DNA of 64,000 nt from JAFGMQ01 sp036733345 (GCA_036733345.1 DAINAR010000004.1:58902-122901), one strand, 5' to 3'; shown: positions 54,425 through 63,949, counted from the first letter of the stretch. Program-made: numbers and translations. Notes: generated by a model not told the origin, from the letters alone.

Positions 54425-55621
54425 TTACAAATTCATAGTGCTTTTCAATGAGTCAAAAAGAATTTCCGCGGGATCGCGGGCAGGCATCCCGGAAAGCTGA
54501 GAAAGCTGCAAACGGCAGGCGCCACAGTCGGCCATTATGAAATCGGCCCCAGTCTCTTTCAGTGCTTTGGATGCAATAACCCCGAGTTTGTATGAAGTCT
54601 CCTGGTTTTTCTTCCTGAAACCGTATGTCCCGGCAAGACCGCAGCATGAATCGTCCAGAACATTAATTTCAAGACCAGGTATATGTTTAAAAAGCATGAC
54701 AGCAGGATACCCGATGCCCAGCGCTCTTAAATGACAGGGGATATGATATGCGATTTTTGCCTCGACAGCCTTGAATTCCAGATCAAGGAAGCCCTCATCA
54801 ATTAATTTAAGTAGATATTCATGGATATTATATGTGTTTTCGGCAATTTTTTTCCCCGATTCAATTTCAAGTATACCCTGATAGCCCTTTGTCATCATCA
54901 GGCCACAGGATGTACAGGAATAAACTACGTCATAACCTTTATCAATGTACTTAACCAGGATGGATGCATTACGCTTTGCCATTCTCCGTGCGGTCGCTGA
55001 ATCCCCGTTTCCAAGGGCCGGCAATCCGCAGCATACCTGACGAGGCAATACAACCCTGAATCCCATAGAAGAGAAAAGATCACGGATCTTTCTCCCGATA
55101 TCAGGCCTGTTATAGTTCAAATAACAACCGTAAAAAAATACTACCCTCCGTTTGCTCTTGCGAGAGCCCTTCCATGGCCAGCTTCTTTTAATAGTATGAA
55201 ACCTGTATTTTGGTAAAACCAGATAATCAGATATACCTGAAAAGATCATGATCCTGCGAATAAATTTTATTGAGATAAGTTTGTTCACGATTGGAGCGAT
55301 AAGAGATATCAGCTTTCCCAGCAGGTAGACATTTGAAAACAATCTGTTTACAAGAGACCGGCAGTGTTTTCTCCCGTAATCCAGTTGTTCCCGAAGTATA
55401 ATATCTGCAGGATTTGCGCCGTATGGGCATGCCACTTCGCACCGCTTGCACTGACTGCACAGGACAATCCACTGATCGACGCTGGTTTCTCCATCGAATC
55501 GAAACCTTTGGGAATCAGGTCCCGATTGCTTAGGTCCCGGGAAATCAGGGTTTACCCTGAAGACAGGGCAGTTTTCCAGGCAGACAGTGCATCTGATGCA
55601 ATGCTGGAAATCAAAATTCAC
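54425..55621 (-). CDS. glpC: Anaerobic glycerol-3-phosphate dehydrogenase subunit C
   Basis: A 398-residue iron-sulfur subunit. Two 4Fe-4S motifs lie near the N terminus (CIRCTVCLENCPVF and CSQCKRCEVACPYG). Two CCG domains follow, one with VCCGLPALGNGD and one with DDSCCGLAGTYGFRKK. It anchors GlpAB to the membrane side and passes electrons towards the quinone pool. It overlaps glpB by 4 nt. Similar subunits occur in heterodisulfide-reductase-like complexes; the adjoining glpAB decides the identity. Confidence 0.92.
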   Translation of the reverse strand: MNFDFQHCIRCTVCLENCPVFRVNPDFPGPKQSGPDSQRFRFDGETSVDQWIVLCSQCKRCEVACPYGANPADIILREQLDYGRKHCRSLVNRLFSNVYLLGKLISLIAPIVNKLISIKFIRRIMIFSGISDYLVLPKYRFHTIKRSWPWKGSRKSKRRVVFFYGCYLNYNRPDIGRKIRDLFSSMGFRVVLPRQVCCGLPALGNGDSATARRMAKRNASILVKYIDKGYDVVYSCTSCGLMMTKGYQGILEIESGKKIAENTYNIHEYLLKLIDEGFLDLEFKAVEAKIAYHIPCHLRALGIGYPAVMLFKHIPGLEINVLDDSCCGLAGTYGFRKKNQETSYKLGVIASKALKETGADFIMADCGACRLQLSQLSGMPARDPAEILFDSLKSTMNL

Positions 55622-56814
55622 TTAATGAATCCTTCGCAAGATCGCGCAGCTGCATACCCTGTAGCAATGGCAAGGCCGTGACCGCATCCGTATTTCATGA
55701 CCTCGGAACGCGCGATTATGCTCCCGCATAGAAAGAGATTTTTAAATGCCACATCAGCCATAGGACGAAAGGATGCATCAACTTCCACTCCGGCCTTTTC
55801 GATTTCATGGCCTCTGCTGAAAAAGTCTTCTTTGAACCAGAATTTTCTGTTCTCAGGATAATAAACAGGCAGATCCAGGACTGTTTCATGAACTGTATCC
55901 ATGCCGGCAAATAGACCACCGCTTATAAAGGACCCTGTCGCAAGAATGAAAGCCTTCCCCTGCACACGAGCAACCCTCCCGGGATTTTTCAGTGTAACGC
56001 CTTCTATGATTGTGCCGAGCTTCTCAACGCTCGCAATCTCACTTCCCCAGTAAAGTTGCCCTCCTCTTGCAATAAGGGCATTCTTCAGACAGTTAAAAAG
56101 CCTTATCCCCGGCAGTGATGGCGGAAGGGTGGGTATTTCAAAAAATATTCTCCCGGTTCTTCGAGATAAATCATCATAAATTGAAAGTGATGACCGTATG
56201 CCCAGGACAGCCGGGAGTGTGATCTTTCCATCGGGGATATTCTGTCTCAAGATCCAATCGGCAAAGGTTTGCCTGAAATGTTCATCCTCAAATTGCTCTG
56301 CAATACCGATCGTCGAAGAAATGCCTGCATCAAAAACGGAACAGCCGGTATTTTCAAGACGCATCATAATGTAAGTTGGGTAAAAATCCTTTAACCCTTT
56401 AAAAGATATGACATGGACATAATCGCCCCCATCGTATTCGGAATACTCCATGGTCTTGGGAACAAGACACGTCGTTTTCTTCGTGCCAAGCGGGGTAATG
56501 ATCTGCCTGTTTTCATGAATGGAGCCTGTATAGGGAATCTTCCCTTCAGCAACTATTTTCAAAAAATGTTCATGGGCTTCAATTATTAAATCCTCAGCAA
56601 CAAAACCGTAAGGATGACCGAATGGAAGCTCTGAAATACCTTTTAGTGGTCTTTCTGTGCCGTTGAGAACATCAATGCAGCCTGTAGAGAGGCAGCAAAC
56701 CGGATCGCCCTTTGAAATAACGGAGACAGTCTTTCCGGCATTGCACAGGGTAATCGCGGCTGTCAAGCCGGACATACCCCCGCCTATGACGACTGCATCG
56801 TAAGTCCCATTCAT
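55618..56814 (-). CDS. glpB: Anaerobic glycerol-3-phosphate dehydrogenase subunit B
   Basis: A 398-residue flavoprotein. The N-terminal FAD site is DAVVIGGGMSGLTAAITL and the C-terminal GCGHGLAIATGYAAARS closes the flavin fold. GlpB is the FMN/FAD subunit that carries electrons from GlpA to GlpC. It overlaps both neighbours (1 nt with glpA, 4 nt with glpC), so the three subunits are translationally coupled. Confidence 0.9.
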   Translation of the reverse strand: MNGTYDAVVIGGGMSGLTAAITLCNAGKTVSVISKGDPVCCLSTGCIDVLNGTERPLKGISELPFGHPYGFVAEDLIIEAHEHFLKIVAEGKIPYTGSIHENRQIITPLGTKKTTCLVPKTMEYSEYDGGDYVHVISFKGLKDFYPTYIMMRLENTGCSVFDAGISSTIGIAEQFEDEHFRQTFADWILRQNIPDGKITLPAVLGIRSSLSIYDDLSRRTGRIFFEIPTLPPSLPGIRLFNCLKNALIARGGQLYWGSEIASVEKLGTIIEGVTLKNPGRVARVQGKAFILATGSFISGGLFAGMDTVHETVLDLPVYYPENRKFWFKEDFFSRGHEIEKAGVEVDASFRPMADVAFKNLFLCGSIIARSEVMKYGCGHGLAIATGYAAARSCEGFIK

Positions 56815-58313
56815 TAATAAGACTCCATACTCAAAATCCCGAGATATATATATTCAATCAACTGCTCTTCTCTGAGCTGGTCTCCCCAAAGCACAGGTTT
56901 GATACCCTTAAACCGCCTTTGAAGAAATTCCTTAAGAATTTGAATGGATTCTTCCTGGGAAATTTTTCCTGTTTCCTGCATGATTCCTATAGCACGATAA
57001 GAGCAGAATCCTCCCTGGCAGGGCCCCATGCCTAATCGGGTCCTGTGCTGTATGTCTCCGATGTGTTTAGGGTTTATCTTCTGTATTACCCGTTCCACCT
57101 CGCTTCTACTGACAAGCTCACACTCGCAGACTATATCTTTAAGTGACTCCAGTCGGCTCGACAAAGGATATCCCCTCAGTTCCTCCTGTCCTTCCAGTGG
57201 CTTTTCAGCCGTCACGCATGTCTTTTTGAGACCGAATTCTCTCATAACAGCATCGCAAAGTTTCTCGGCCATTAACCTGTATGTGCTTAATTTCCCTCCG
57301 ATGATGCTGAACAGGCCATTTTTGTGGTCAATTATCTTAAAACTTCTTGATATTTGCCTTCCATCGCATGGGTCAGAACTGAGAAGGGCTCGCACCCCGG
57401 CATAGGTCCTGATTAATCTAACGTCTTCGAATTCAGGGATCATTGAAGCGGCTTCCCTTGCAATAACCTCAACTTCGCCGTCTGAAACATTTAAATTATC
57501 AGGCACGTCGACGCCAACAGAGGATGTTCCGGCAAGGCAAACCGCCTCGTTTGGAACAATGATATCTCCGTCGGATGGAGGCCTGAGCCTGTTAATAACC
57601 ATATTACTCAAACGGTGATTAGTGACAACAAGACTGCCTTTGGAAAGCGTCATCGGAAGACTGGATCCGGCAAGCATTGCAATCCGCTGTGCCCATGCGC
57701 CACTTGCGTTTACAATAACCTTTCCCCTGATTTCCTTTATTGAAGATGAGGTTTTTTCCTTAACCTTGACACCTACACACCTGCCCCTTTCTTTTATGAT
57801 TTCTATTACTTCATGATGAGTCAGTATCTCTCCTCCTCTCGCCTTGGAGGAAACTATATTAAGCATGCATAATCTAAAAGGATCAATGGAACAATCGGGA
57901 ACCCGCACGGCCTCTTCAAGTAATGGGTTCAAAGATGGGACAAGTTCAAGGGCGCGTGTTGATGACAGGACTTCGGTCTCGATGCCCAGGCGGTCACAAT
58001 TTATTAAGAAGATGTCCCGATACTTTTTTGAATCACCTGGAAGCCTGACAAAAAGACCGCCGGTCTGTTCAACGCACTTACGGCCGATCTTCCGTAGAAC
58101 GCGGTTTTCAGAGATACATTCCTCAGCAGCTGTGGGGTCGGCAACTACATAACGGCCGCCGCTGTGAAGCAGACCATGACAGGCTCCCGTGGCCCCGGCC
58201 GCAAAATCACCCTTTTCTATGAGACAGTGAGATATGCCGCGGAGCGCCAGGTCGCGGGCTACGCCGCATCCCGTGGATCCTCCGCCTATAATTATAACGT
58301 CTCTAACAATCAT
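56814..58313 (-). CDS. glpA: Anaerobic glycerol-3-phosphate dehydrogenase subunit A
   Basis: A 499-residue FAD dehydrogenase that oxidises glycerol 3-phosphate to dihydroxyacetone phosphate. It has DVIIIGGGSTGCGVARDLAL, KGDFAAGATGACHGLLHSGG and, near the C terminus, a BFD-like [2Fe-2S] domain with VCECELVSRSEV and GMGPCQGGFCSYR. It heads glpABC. No glycerol kinase or facilitator gene is in the window, so glycerol phosphate may come from phospholipid turnover or from uptake of a phosphodiester. Confidence 0.93.
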   Translation of the reverse strand: MIVRDVIIIGGGSTGCGVARDLALRGISHCLIEKGDFAAGATGACHGLLHSGGRYVVADPTAAEECISENRVLRKIGRKCVEQTGGLFVRLPGDSKKYRDIFLINCDRLGIETEVLSSTRALELVPSLNPLLEEAVRVPDCSIDPFRLCMLNIVSSKARGGEILTHHEVIEIIKERGRCVGVKVKEKTSSSIKEIRGKVIVNASGAWAQRIAMLAGSSLPMTLSKGSLVVTNHRLSNMVINRLRPPSDGDIIVPNEAVCLAGTSSVGVDVPDNLNVSDGEVEVIAREAASMIPEFEDVRLIRTYAGVRALLSSDPCDGRQISRSFKIIDHKNGLFSIIGGKLSTYRLMAEKLCDAVMREFGLKKTCVTAEKPLEGQEELRGYPLSSRLESLKDIVCECELVSRSEVERVIQKINPKHIGDIQHRTRLGMGPCQGGFCSYRAIGIMQETGKISQEESIQILKEFLQRRFKGIKPVLWGDQLREEQLIEYIYLGILSMESY

Positions 58314-58375
58314 CTCTGTCCCGGCGAAATGTCTTTATTAGGCTTAGAATACTATAATTAGGATTAATAATTATT

Positions 58376-58404
58376 TTAATAGACTTCTGCCTGTGTAATG
58401 TCAA
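58376..58404 (-). promoter_or_regulatory. Sigma-70 promoter of glpABC
   Basis: The minus strand reads TTGACA, 17 nt, TATTAA, about 60 nt upstream of the glpA start codon. It is divergent from the ABC transporter promoter at 58524-58552. Confidence 0.6.
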
Positions 58405-58523
58405 CAAAATGATTTCAACCTATTCTATGGTCATATCAGCAAATTGCTGATCTTTTGCCATTTTATTATTTATTTTTTCCTGATCATTAGCATTTCAAGC
58501 CATATCCATTTGCTATTAAAATC

Positions 58524-58563
58524 TTGACAAAAAATCCGATCCTGCATATGTTTATACAACATA
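58524..58563 (+). promoter_or_regulatory. Promoter with overlapping palindromic operator
   Basis: TTGACA (58524-58529), 17 nt and TATGTT (58547-58552) form the promoter of the ABC operon. TATGTT-TATAC-AACATA (58547-58563) is a perfect inverted repeat that covers the -10, a position suited to a repressor. The regulator is not in the window. Confidence 0.6.
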
Positions 58564-58680
58564 CAAGTATTTTTTTATCAACAATAAACAGGGGTTCTTT
58601 TATCGTGGTCGTTGGTTGCAAGTAATTTATTTAATTTGTTTTTTTCTATCCAGGCCGTATTACGGCAAAGGAGGTCAGAA

Positions 58681-59982
58681 ATGAAAAAAAGGGTTTTAAA
58701 TACTTCAATCGTCACCGCTTGTCTAATTTCCGTTTTGCTCTTGCTAAGCTTCCCTACGCAGGCTCAGAGCAAGGACAAAATAGGGTGGATCGGGCCCATT
58801 TACAAGGAACTGTCCGAAAGCCTTACCAGAGGATTCAAGGACTTTTATAAAAAGACCTATGGTAAGGAGGTCGAAATTGCATTTGTCCGGCCCGGCGGCT
58901 GGCCCGTATGTGTGGACAAGATCAGGGCATGGGGAGATAAGCCTGATGCGGATATCTTTCTGGGGGCTGGAGCTCCTGCTCATGAGATCATGAAGAAAGA
59001 AGGGCGCCTGATTCCCTACAAAGCTAAAGACTGGGATAAAATCCCCGCAGAATGGAAAGGCATGAAAGTCAAAGATATAGAAGGACTCTGGACATGCTTT
59101 TCTCCCTGGATCGTAACCAATCTTTACAATGAAAAAGTCTTGAATAAACTCAGGCTCCCTCCGCCAAAAACCTGGCGCGACCTTGTAAACCCCATTTATC
59201 GGGGGAATATTGTACAAACCCTTCCCTATGCATCAGGAACACAGCACGAGACAATAGAAATCCACCTTCAGGCCTATGGAGAAAAGGAAGGCTGGGCATA
59301 TAACAGGCTGCTGGCTGCCCAGTTGAGCCGTTTTTCTACCGGCAGTACCGATACAACACACCTGGTCAGTCGCGGCGAGGCTCCTATAGGCATTGCTCAG
59401 CCTCAAATGAATGCCATGGTTGCACGAAAGGACGGTTATCCCGTAAGAGATCTTCTCCCGGACAAAACAATCCTGGTTCCGGAATCAGTAGCCCTGCTTA
59501 AGAATGCACCTAACGAAAAGACAGGCAAGATCTTTCTCGACTGGCTGTTCAGTCTGGAAGGACAGAAATTCGTCATTGAGGGTGGCTACTTTCCCGCCCG
59601 CACCGACATCAAATTCTCTGAGTGGAAAGAGCAGGGTGTCACCATGGCCGAACATGCCGCCAACGCATTAGGTGTCGATTCCTTCTGGGATCTCAATGTA
59701 GAATTTGTAGACTATGATCTTGATCTTGCTGCCCAGAGATGGGATGATGTCAATCGTTACTATGAGATTGAAATTTATAGAAAATGGGGCGAATTGAAGA
59801 ACAGCCTGTCTCTGATTGAAGAAGTTGAGGGCGAGGTTAAAGCTGCCAAAGACGCCAAAATAGACATTACAAAGGCGGAGGCGAAAATCAGGGAGGCCCG
59901 AAGTCTCTTTGAAAAAGACGGAAATTATGCTGCTGCCCGTCTTGCGGCAACACAGGCGCGCGTCATGCTTGCAAGCCAGTAG
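58681..59982 (+). CDS. AfuA/Fbp-type substrate-binding protein with helical tail
   Basis: A 433-residue periplasmic binding protein. The signal peptide ends near residue 29 (TQAQS). The fold is that of iron(III)/2-aminoethylphosphonate/hexose-phosphate binding proteins (SBP family 1/6): DADIFLGAGAPAHEIMKKEG, FSPWIVTNLYNEKVL and SLEGQKFVIEGGYFPART. After about residue 350 it has an extra helical part ending in a charged hairpin (ITKAEAKIREARSLFEKDG and AAARLAATQA), which standard members lack. Tyr pairs typical of ferric-binding proteins are not evident, so an organic or phosphorylated substrate is favoured. The ATG has AGGAGG 6 nt upstream. Confidence 0.8.
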   Translation: MKKRVLNTSIVTACLISVLLLLSFPTQAQSKDKIGWIGPIYKELSESLTRGFKDFYKKTYGKEVEIAFVRPGGWPVCVDKIRAWGDKPDADIFLGAGAPAHEIMKKEGRLIPYKAKDWDKIPAEWKGMKVKDIEGLWTCFSPWIVTNLYNEKVLNKLRLPPPKTWRDLVNPIYRGNIVQTLPYASGTQHETIEIHLQAYGEKEGWAYNRLLAAQLSRFSTGSTDTTHLVSRGEAPIGIAQPQMNAMVARKDGYPVRDLLPDKTILVPESVALLKNAPNEKTGKIFLDWLFSLEGQKFVIEGGYFPARTDIKFSEWKEQGVTMAEHAANALGVDSFWDLNVEFVDYDLDLAAQRWDDVNRYYEIEIYRKWGELKNSLSLIEEVEGEVKAAKDAKIDITKAEAKIREARSLFEKDGNYAAARLAATQARVMLASQ

Positions 59983-60091
59983 AAATCTGAGAGAGAAGTG
60001 TAATGCATCTGGGCTTGTTTCAATAACAGAATGATCGTCGCATTGTAAAGATTAACTGATATTGCTGTTGATTGTAGAATTTCGTCGGAAG

Positions 60092-60128
60092 CGGATATGG
60101 GCAAGGGTTATTCTCTTCCCCATATCCG
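60092..60128 (+). promoter_or_regulatory. Stem-loop between binding protein and permease genes
   Basis: CGGATATGGG and CCCATATCCG form a perfect 10-bp stem with a 17-nt loop in the 170-nt gap between the binding protein and permease genes. No U-tract follows. Confidence 0.75.
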
Positions 60129-60152
60129 GCGGCGGATGGGAGTTGATGTGCC

Positions 60153-61829
60153 ATGTCCCGGGAGAATATCTCTCTTGCTGCAATTCTGTGGTCGGTCATT
60201 GCCTTTCTCGTAATATATCCCCTTTCAGTGCTGATAATCGAAAGCTTCAGGATTGCAGAAACCAGCGGCTGGGGGATTTCAAATTACCTGGCTTTCTTTA
60301 AAGACACTTACTACCTCAAGACCTTCTGGAATACCATGGTCCTGAGCACTCTTGTCCTGCTCACAACAACCATCTTCGGAATTCCCCTTGCATACATACT
60401 GGCGAGATACAGACACCGGGGAAAAACTATATTTACCGCACTGATTCTTCTTCCCATTGTCCTCCCCGCGTTTGCCGGAGTATTTGCCTTCATCATCTTC
60501 TTCGGCAAGTACGGCACGTTAAATCTGGTACTCATGGACCTGGGACTGATCAAGAATCCTATTAATTTTATTTATGGAATCCACGGGCTTGTTTTTATAC
60601 AGTCCCTGCATCTGCTTCCTTTTATTGTACTCAGTCTTTCGGCGGGTTTCACCAACATTGATCCTTCCTTTGAGGAGGCCGCTGAAGTAGAAGGGGCAAG
60701 CGGCTTCTGGCGCTTCATCACCGTGACCCTGCCCCTCTGTACTCCGAGTTATCTTGCCGGTGCTGTAATTGTTTTTCTATGGCCCTTTACCGATTGGCTT
60801 ACCCCATTGATACTCGGAAAAGTAGACTACCTGCCTTCCGTAGCCTACATCAACATCGCCTATCACTTTACAGATATAAACAGAAAGTATATGGGAATCG
60901 TAGCGGTTGTAGTTTCTTCTATTGTCTGCATTGCCCTTTTTATGCTTGCAAGACGCTGGGTTGAACGAAAGAAATATACAGGCCTGTCAAAAGGCACGAC
61001 ATCTGAAGGCAGAGTTATCGAGCCTTCTCCCATAGTCAGATATGGATCATACCTTTATATGCTTATTGTTTCCTTTATCGTCCTTTTGATTCCCATTGTT
61101 CTCGGATTATCCGCCTTTTCGAGAAGATGGGTTTTTGAACCCCTGCCGACTTACTGGACTCTCGATAATTTCAAGGTGATACTCATTGAAAGCCCTCTTC
61201 TGGTAAAAAACTCCTTTCTCTTCAGTGGAATAGCATTGATTTTCGGGATTTTTTTCGGTTTGATAGCGGCCTATGTCCTGGTTCGTACCCGCATTCGCGG
61301 AAATGAAGTACTCGATTTTATAATTACTCTCATGCTGGCCTTCCCCGGCATGGCCGTTGGTGTGAGTTACATGCTTGCATTCTGGAAAGGCATACCCCTG
61401 GCGACCCATTGGATAATCATGCCGCTTGCTCTGTTTGCAAGACGATTGCCTTACTTTCTGCGTATGGCTCATTCATCATACCTGCAACTCGATATTTCCC
61501 TGGAGGAAGCGTCCGAAGTATCAGGCGTTGGGAAATTCAGGACTTTTCTATACATATCGCTGCCTCTGCTGCTCAAGGGAGTGCTGGTAGGGGTCGTGAT
61601 GTTCTTTATCATGGCATTTCAGGAGATCTCCACCGCCATTTTCCTTTACAGAGGCGGATGGGAAACCCTGCCTATCGGAATTTATCTGAACTGGCACCGT
61701 GGAATGGAATTCGGAATTGCCGCTGCCATGGCATTTCTGATGATTGTAATAACCTTTATTCTCCTGCTCATAATCTCAAGAATAGGCGGGGGAATCTTAA
61801 AAGCCGCCTGGGGTCCGGGGGAGAAATGA
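60153..61829 (+). CDS. Double-length Fbp/AfuB-type ABC permease
   Basis: A 558-residue permease made of two fused six-helix units (about 10-270 and 295-550), as in FbpB/AfuB. Both EAA loops are present: EEAAEVEGASGFWRFITVTL and EEASEVSGVGKFRTFLYISL. Because it already contains two units, it alone forms the channel. The ATG has GGAG about 10 nt upstream. It follows the binding protein gene and precedes the ATPase gene by 65 nt. Confidence 0.9.
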   Translation: MSRENISLAAILWSVIAFLVIYPLSVLIIESFRIAETSGWGISNYLAFFKDTYYLKTFWNTMVLSTLVLLTTTIFGIPLAYILARYRHRGKTIFTALILLPIVLPAFAGVFAFIIFFGKYGTLNLVLMDLGLIKNPINFIYGIHGLVFIQSLHLLPFIVLSLSAGFTNIDPSFEEAAEVEGASGFWRFITVTLPLCTPSYLAGAVIVFLWPFTDWLTPLILGKVDYLPSVAYINIAYHFTDINRKYMGIVAVVVSSIVCIALFMLARRWVERKKYTGLSKGTTSEGRVIEPSPIVRYGSYLYMLIVSFIVLLIPIVLGLSAFSRRWVFEPLPTYWTLDNFKVILIESPLLVKNSFLFSGIALIFGIFFGLIAAYVLVRTRIRGNEVLDFIITLMLAFPGMAVGVSYMLAFWKGIPLATHWIIMPLALFARRLPYFLRMAHSSYLQLDISLEEASEVSGVGKFRTFLYISLPLLLKGVLVGVVMFFIMAFQEISTAIFLYRGGWETLPIGIYLNWHRGMEFGIAAAMAFLMIVITFILLLIISRIGGGILKAAWGPGEK

Positions 61830-61894
61830 CAGCGGTAAGACTCAGAACTTTTGTCGTCCTTCAGGTGCTGAAAATTAAGGAGTAGAGCAACTCT

Positions 61895-62977
61895 ATGGCA
61901 TTCATAGAAATCAAAAACCTGCTTAAACGTTATGGAAAGGTAGTGGCTGTCAATCACATAGACCTCGATGTGAAACAGGGAGAGATGCTGACTCTACTTG
62001 GGCCAAGCGGATGCGGCAAGACAACTACGCTTCGCTGTATTGCCGGACTGGAGAAACCTGAGGCCGGGGATATCGTGATTGACGGCAGATCCTTGCTTTC
62101 CGAAGGCTTTGTCCAGCCGTCCGACCGTGGAATCGGCATGGTTTTTCAGAACTATGCTGTCTGGCCACACATGAAGGTATTCAAGAATGTGGCATACGGC
62201 CTGAAACTTCAGAAGCTCACCAAGCACACGATCAGAGAAAAGGTCCTGCAGGTTCTGGAGATGGTTGGTTTGGGCGGCCTTGAAGACAGGTACCCCGGCC
62301 AGTTAAGCGGAGGACAGCAGCAGAGAGTTGCCCTTGCAAGGGCCCTTGTGAGAAACCCAAAGGTATTGCTGCTGGATGAACCGCTCAGCAATCTGGATGC
62401 CAAGCTCAGGGAAAAGATGAGGTTTGAAATCAAGAGCCTGGTGCGACGCATGGGCATGACTGCCATATATGTCACACACGACCAGGCCGAGGCCATGGTC
62501 ATAAGCGATCGCATTGTCGTGATGGATTCCGGAAACATAATTCAGACAGGCACGGCTCAGGAGATTTATCAAACGCCCGCAAACCGGTTTGTGGCCGATT
62601 TTATAGGCACAATGAATTTCTTACCGGGAGAGGTGGTAAAAGTAGAGAAGGAAAAAAATTCAGCATATGTAAAAACAGAATTTGATGAGAAACTGCGCTG
62701 CAAAACCACGGACGAAATAATATTAAATCAGGGAGATAAGGTATTCGCCTCGATACGCCCTGAAGATGTTGAAATATTTTCCACGAAGCCTGAGAAATCT
62801 GAGAATCTTGTAGCTGGAAAAATCGCCAACAAGGCTTATCTTGGCAATTTCCTGTTCTTCTTCGTGACGGTAAATCGAAGCACAATAAGAGTACAGATTC
62901 CTCATTATAGTCCATTGGAAGAAGGGGATGATATTTACCTTTTCCTCGATCCTGAAAAGTGCATGGTACTGGCCTGA
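61895..62977 (+). CDS. Fbp/AfuC/Pot-type ABC ATPase
   Basis: A 360-residue ATPase of the CUT1/PotA/FbpC type. Walker A is GPSGCGKTT, the Q-loop is MVFQNYAVWPHMKVFKNVAY, the signature is LSGGQQQR, Walker B is VLLLDEPLSNLD and the switch His is in VTHDQAEA. A C-terminal TOBE domain starts at about residue 240 (FIGTMNFLPGEV). The YAVWPHM form of the Q-loop region is typical of Fbp/Afu and Fe(III)-type importers. It powers the upstream double permease. Confidence 0.92.
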   Translation: MAFIEIKNLLKRYGKVVAVNHIDLDVKQGEMLTLLGPSGCGKTTTLRCIAGLEKPEAGDIVIDGRSLLSEGFVQPSDRGIGMVFQNYAVWPHMKVFKNVAYGLKLQKLTKHTIREKVLQVLEMVGLGGLEDRYPGQLSGGQQQRVALARALVRNPKVLLLDEPLSNLDAKLREKMRFEIKSLVRRMGMTAIYVTHDQAEAMVISDRIVVMDSGNIIQTGTAQEIYQTPANRFVADFIGTMNFLPGEVVKVEKEKNSAYVKTEFDEKLRCKTTDEIILNQGDKVFASIRPEDVEIFSTKPEKSENLVAGKIANKAYLGNFLFFFVTVNRSTIRVQIPHYSPLEEGDDIYLFLDPEKCMVLA

Positions 62978-62989
62978 AAAAACATCGTT

Positions 62990-63796
62990 ATGATAAAACC
63001 TATCACAAGCATGAATCCGGAAATTATTAGAGAACTCCGGGGCGTCTTTTTCGATATCGACGACACCTTCACAACGAATGGAAAGATACACAGTGATGCC
63101 TTTAAAGCGCTGTGGGACCTTCATAAAAGCGGCATGACCGCAGTTCCCATAACTGGCCGGCCCGCCGGATGGTGCGATCACATAGCCAGGATGTGGCCCG
63201 TTGACGGCATTGTAGGAGAAAACGGCGCTTTCTATTTCTGGTATGATTATCATGAAGCAAAACTCAGGAAAAGGTTTCTCGACAGCGATAATGTACGGAA
63301 CGAAAAAAGGAAAAGGCTGCTTCAAATAAAAGACGAGATTTTGACTTCCATTATCGGAACGGCCCTGGCCTCTGACCAGGCCTACCGTGAAGCCGACCTG
63401 GCCATTGACTTCCGGGAAGACGTCCCTCCATTACCATGGAATGATGTTGACAGGATCTGTTCTGTATTCAGGAAATACGGAGCCTCCTGCAAGATATCGT
63501 CCATTCATGTCAACGGATGGTTTGGAGACTATAATAAACTGCAGATGACGAAGATCTTCGCCAGGGAACAATGGGGGGTCGATCTGGATTCGGAAAAGGA
63601 TCGCTATGTTTTCTGCGGAGATTCACCAAATGATGAACCCATGTTCCAATACTTTACCAATTCAGTAGGCGTTAGCACTGTACTGAACTATTCGGACAGG
63701 ATGAAATTTCTCCCGTGCTTCATAACCGAAGGCTTGGGCGGAACCGGATTTGCCGAGATGGTTTCCTTTATACTCAAACATAGAACAAAAAAATAA
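62990..63796 (+). CDS. HAD-IIB phosphatase-like protein
   Basis: A 268-residue HAD hydrolase. Motif I is FFDIDDTFTTNGKI (nucleophile and acid Asp), motif II is PITGRPAGW, and motif IV is FCGDSPNDEPMFQYF. The cap (about 85-185) is of the C2B type seen in Cof-like, sucrose-phosphate and mannosyl-3-phosphoglycerate phosphatases. It starts 12 nt after the ATPase gene, so it belongs to the ABC operon. It probably removes phosphate from the imported compound or its product; the identity is open. Confidence 0.85.
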   Translation: MIKPITSMNPEIIRELRGVFFDIDDTFTTNGKIHSDAFKALWDLHKSGMTAVPITGRPAGWCDHIARMWPVDGIVGENGAFYFWYDYHEAKLRKRFLDSDNVRNEKRKRLLQIKDEILTSIIGTALASDQAYREADLAIDFREDVPPLPWNDVDRICSVFRKYGASCKISSIHVNGWFGDYNKLQMTKIFAREQWGVDLDSEKDRYVFCGDSPNDEPMFQYFTNSVGVSTVLNYSDRMKFLPCFITEGLGGTGFAEMVSFILKHRTKK

Positions 63797-63949
63797 ACTA
63801 CCCCGCCGCAGAGCAGCGGGGTATCTTAAAAAGCATTGAACGCCCCAAGGGGCGGGGACTTGTCTGCCGCTAGGCACGGCTTGTCTGCCTGAGGCAGGAT
63901 CGAACCCTCGTCCGCCTTTTATCAGCCTTCGGCTGACTGGCGGATTGAC
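63797..63949. repeat. Palindromic dispersed repeat, copy B
   Basis: Same architecture as copy A at 54064-54211: hairpin ACCCCGCCGCAGAGCAGCGG, then GTATCTTAAAAAGCATTGAA, CGCCCCAAGGGGCG, a variable middle, and ATCAGCCTTCGGCTGACTGG at the end. It begins right at the HAD gene stop codon and may act as its transcript end. The last 50 nt of the window hold nothing recognised. Confidence 0.75.
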
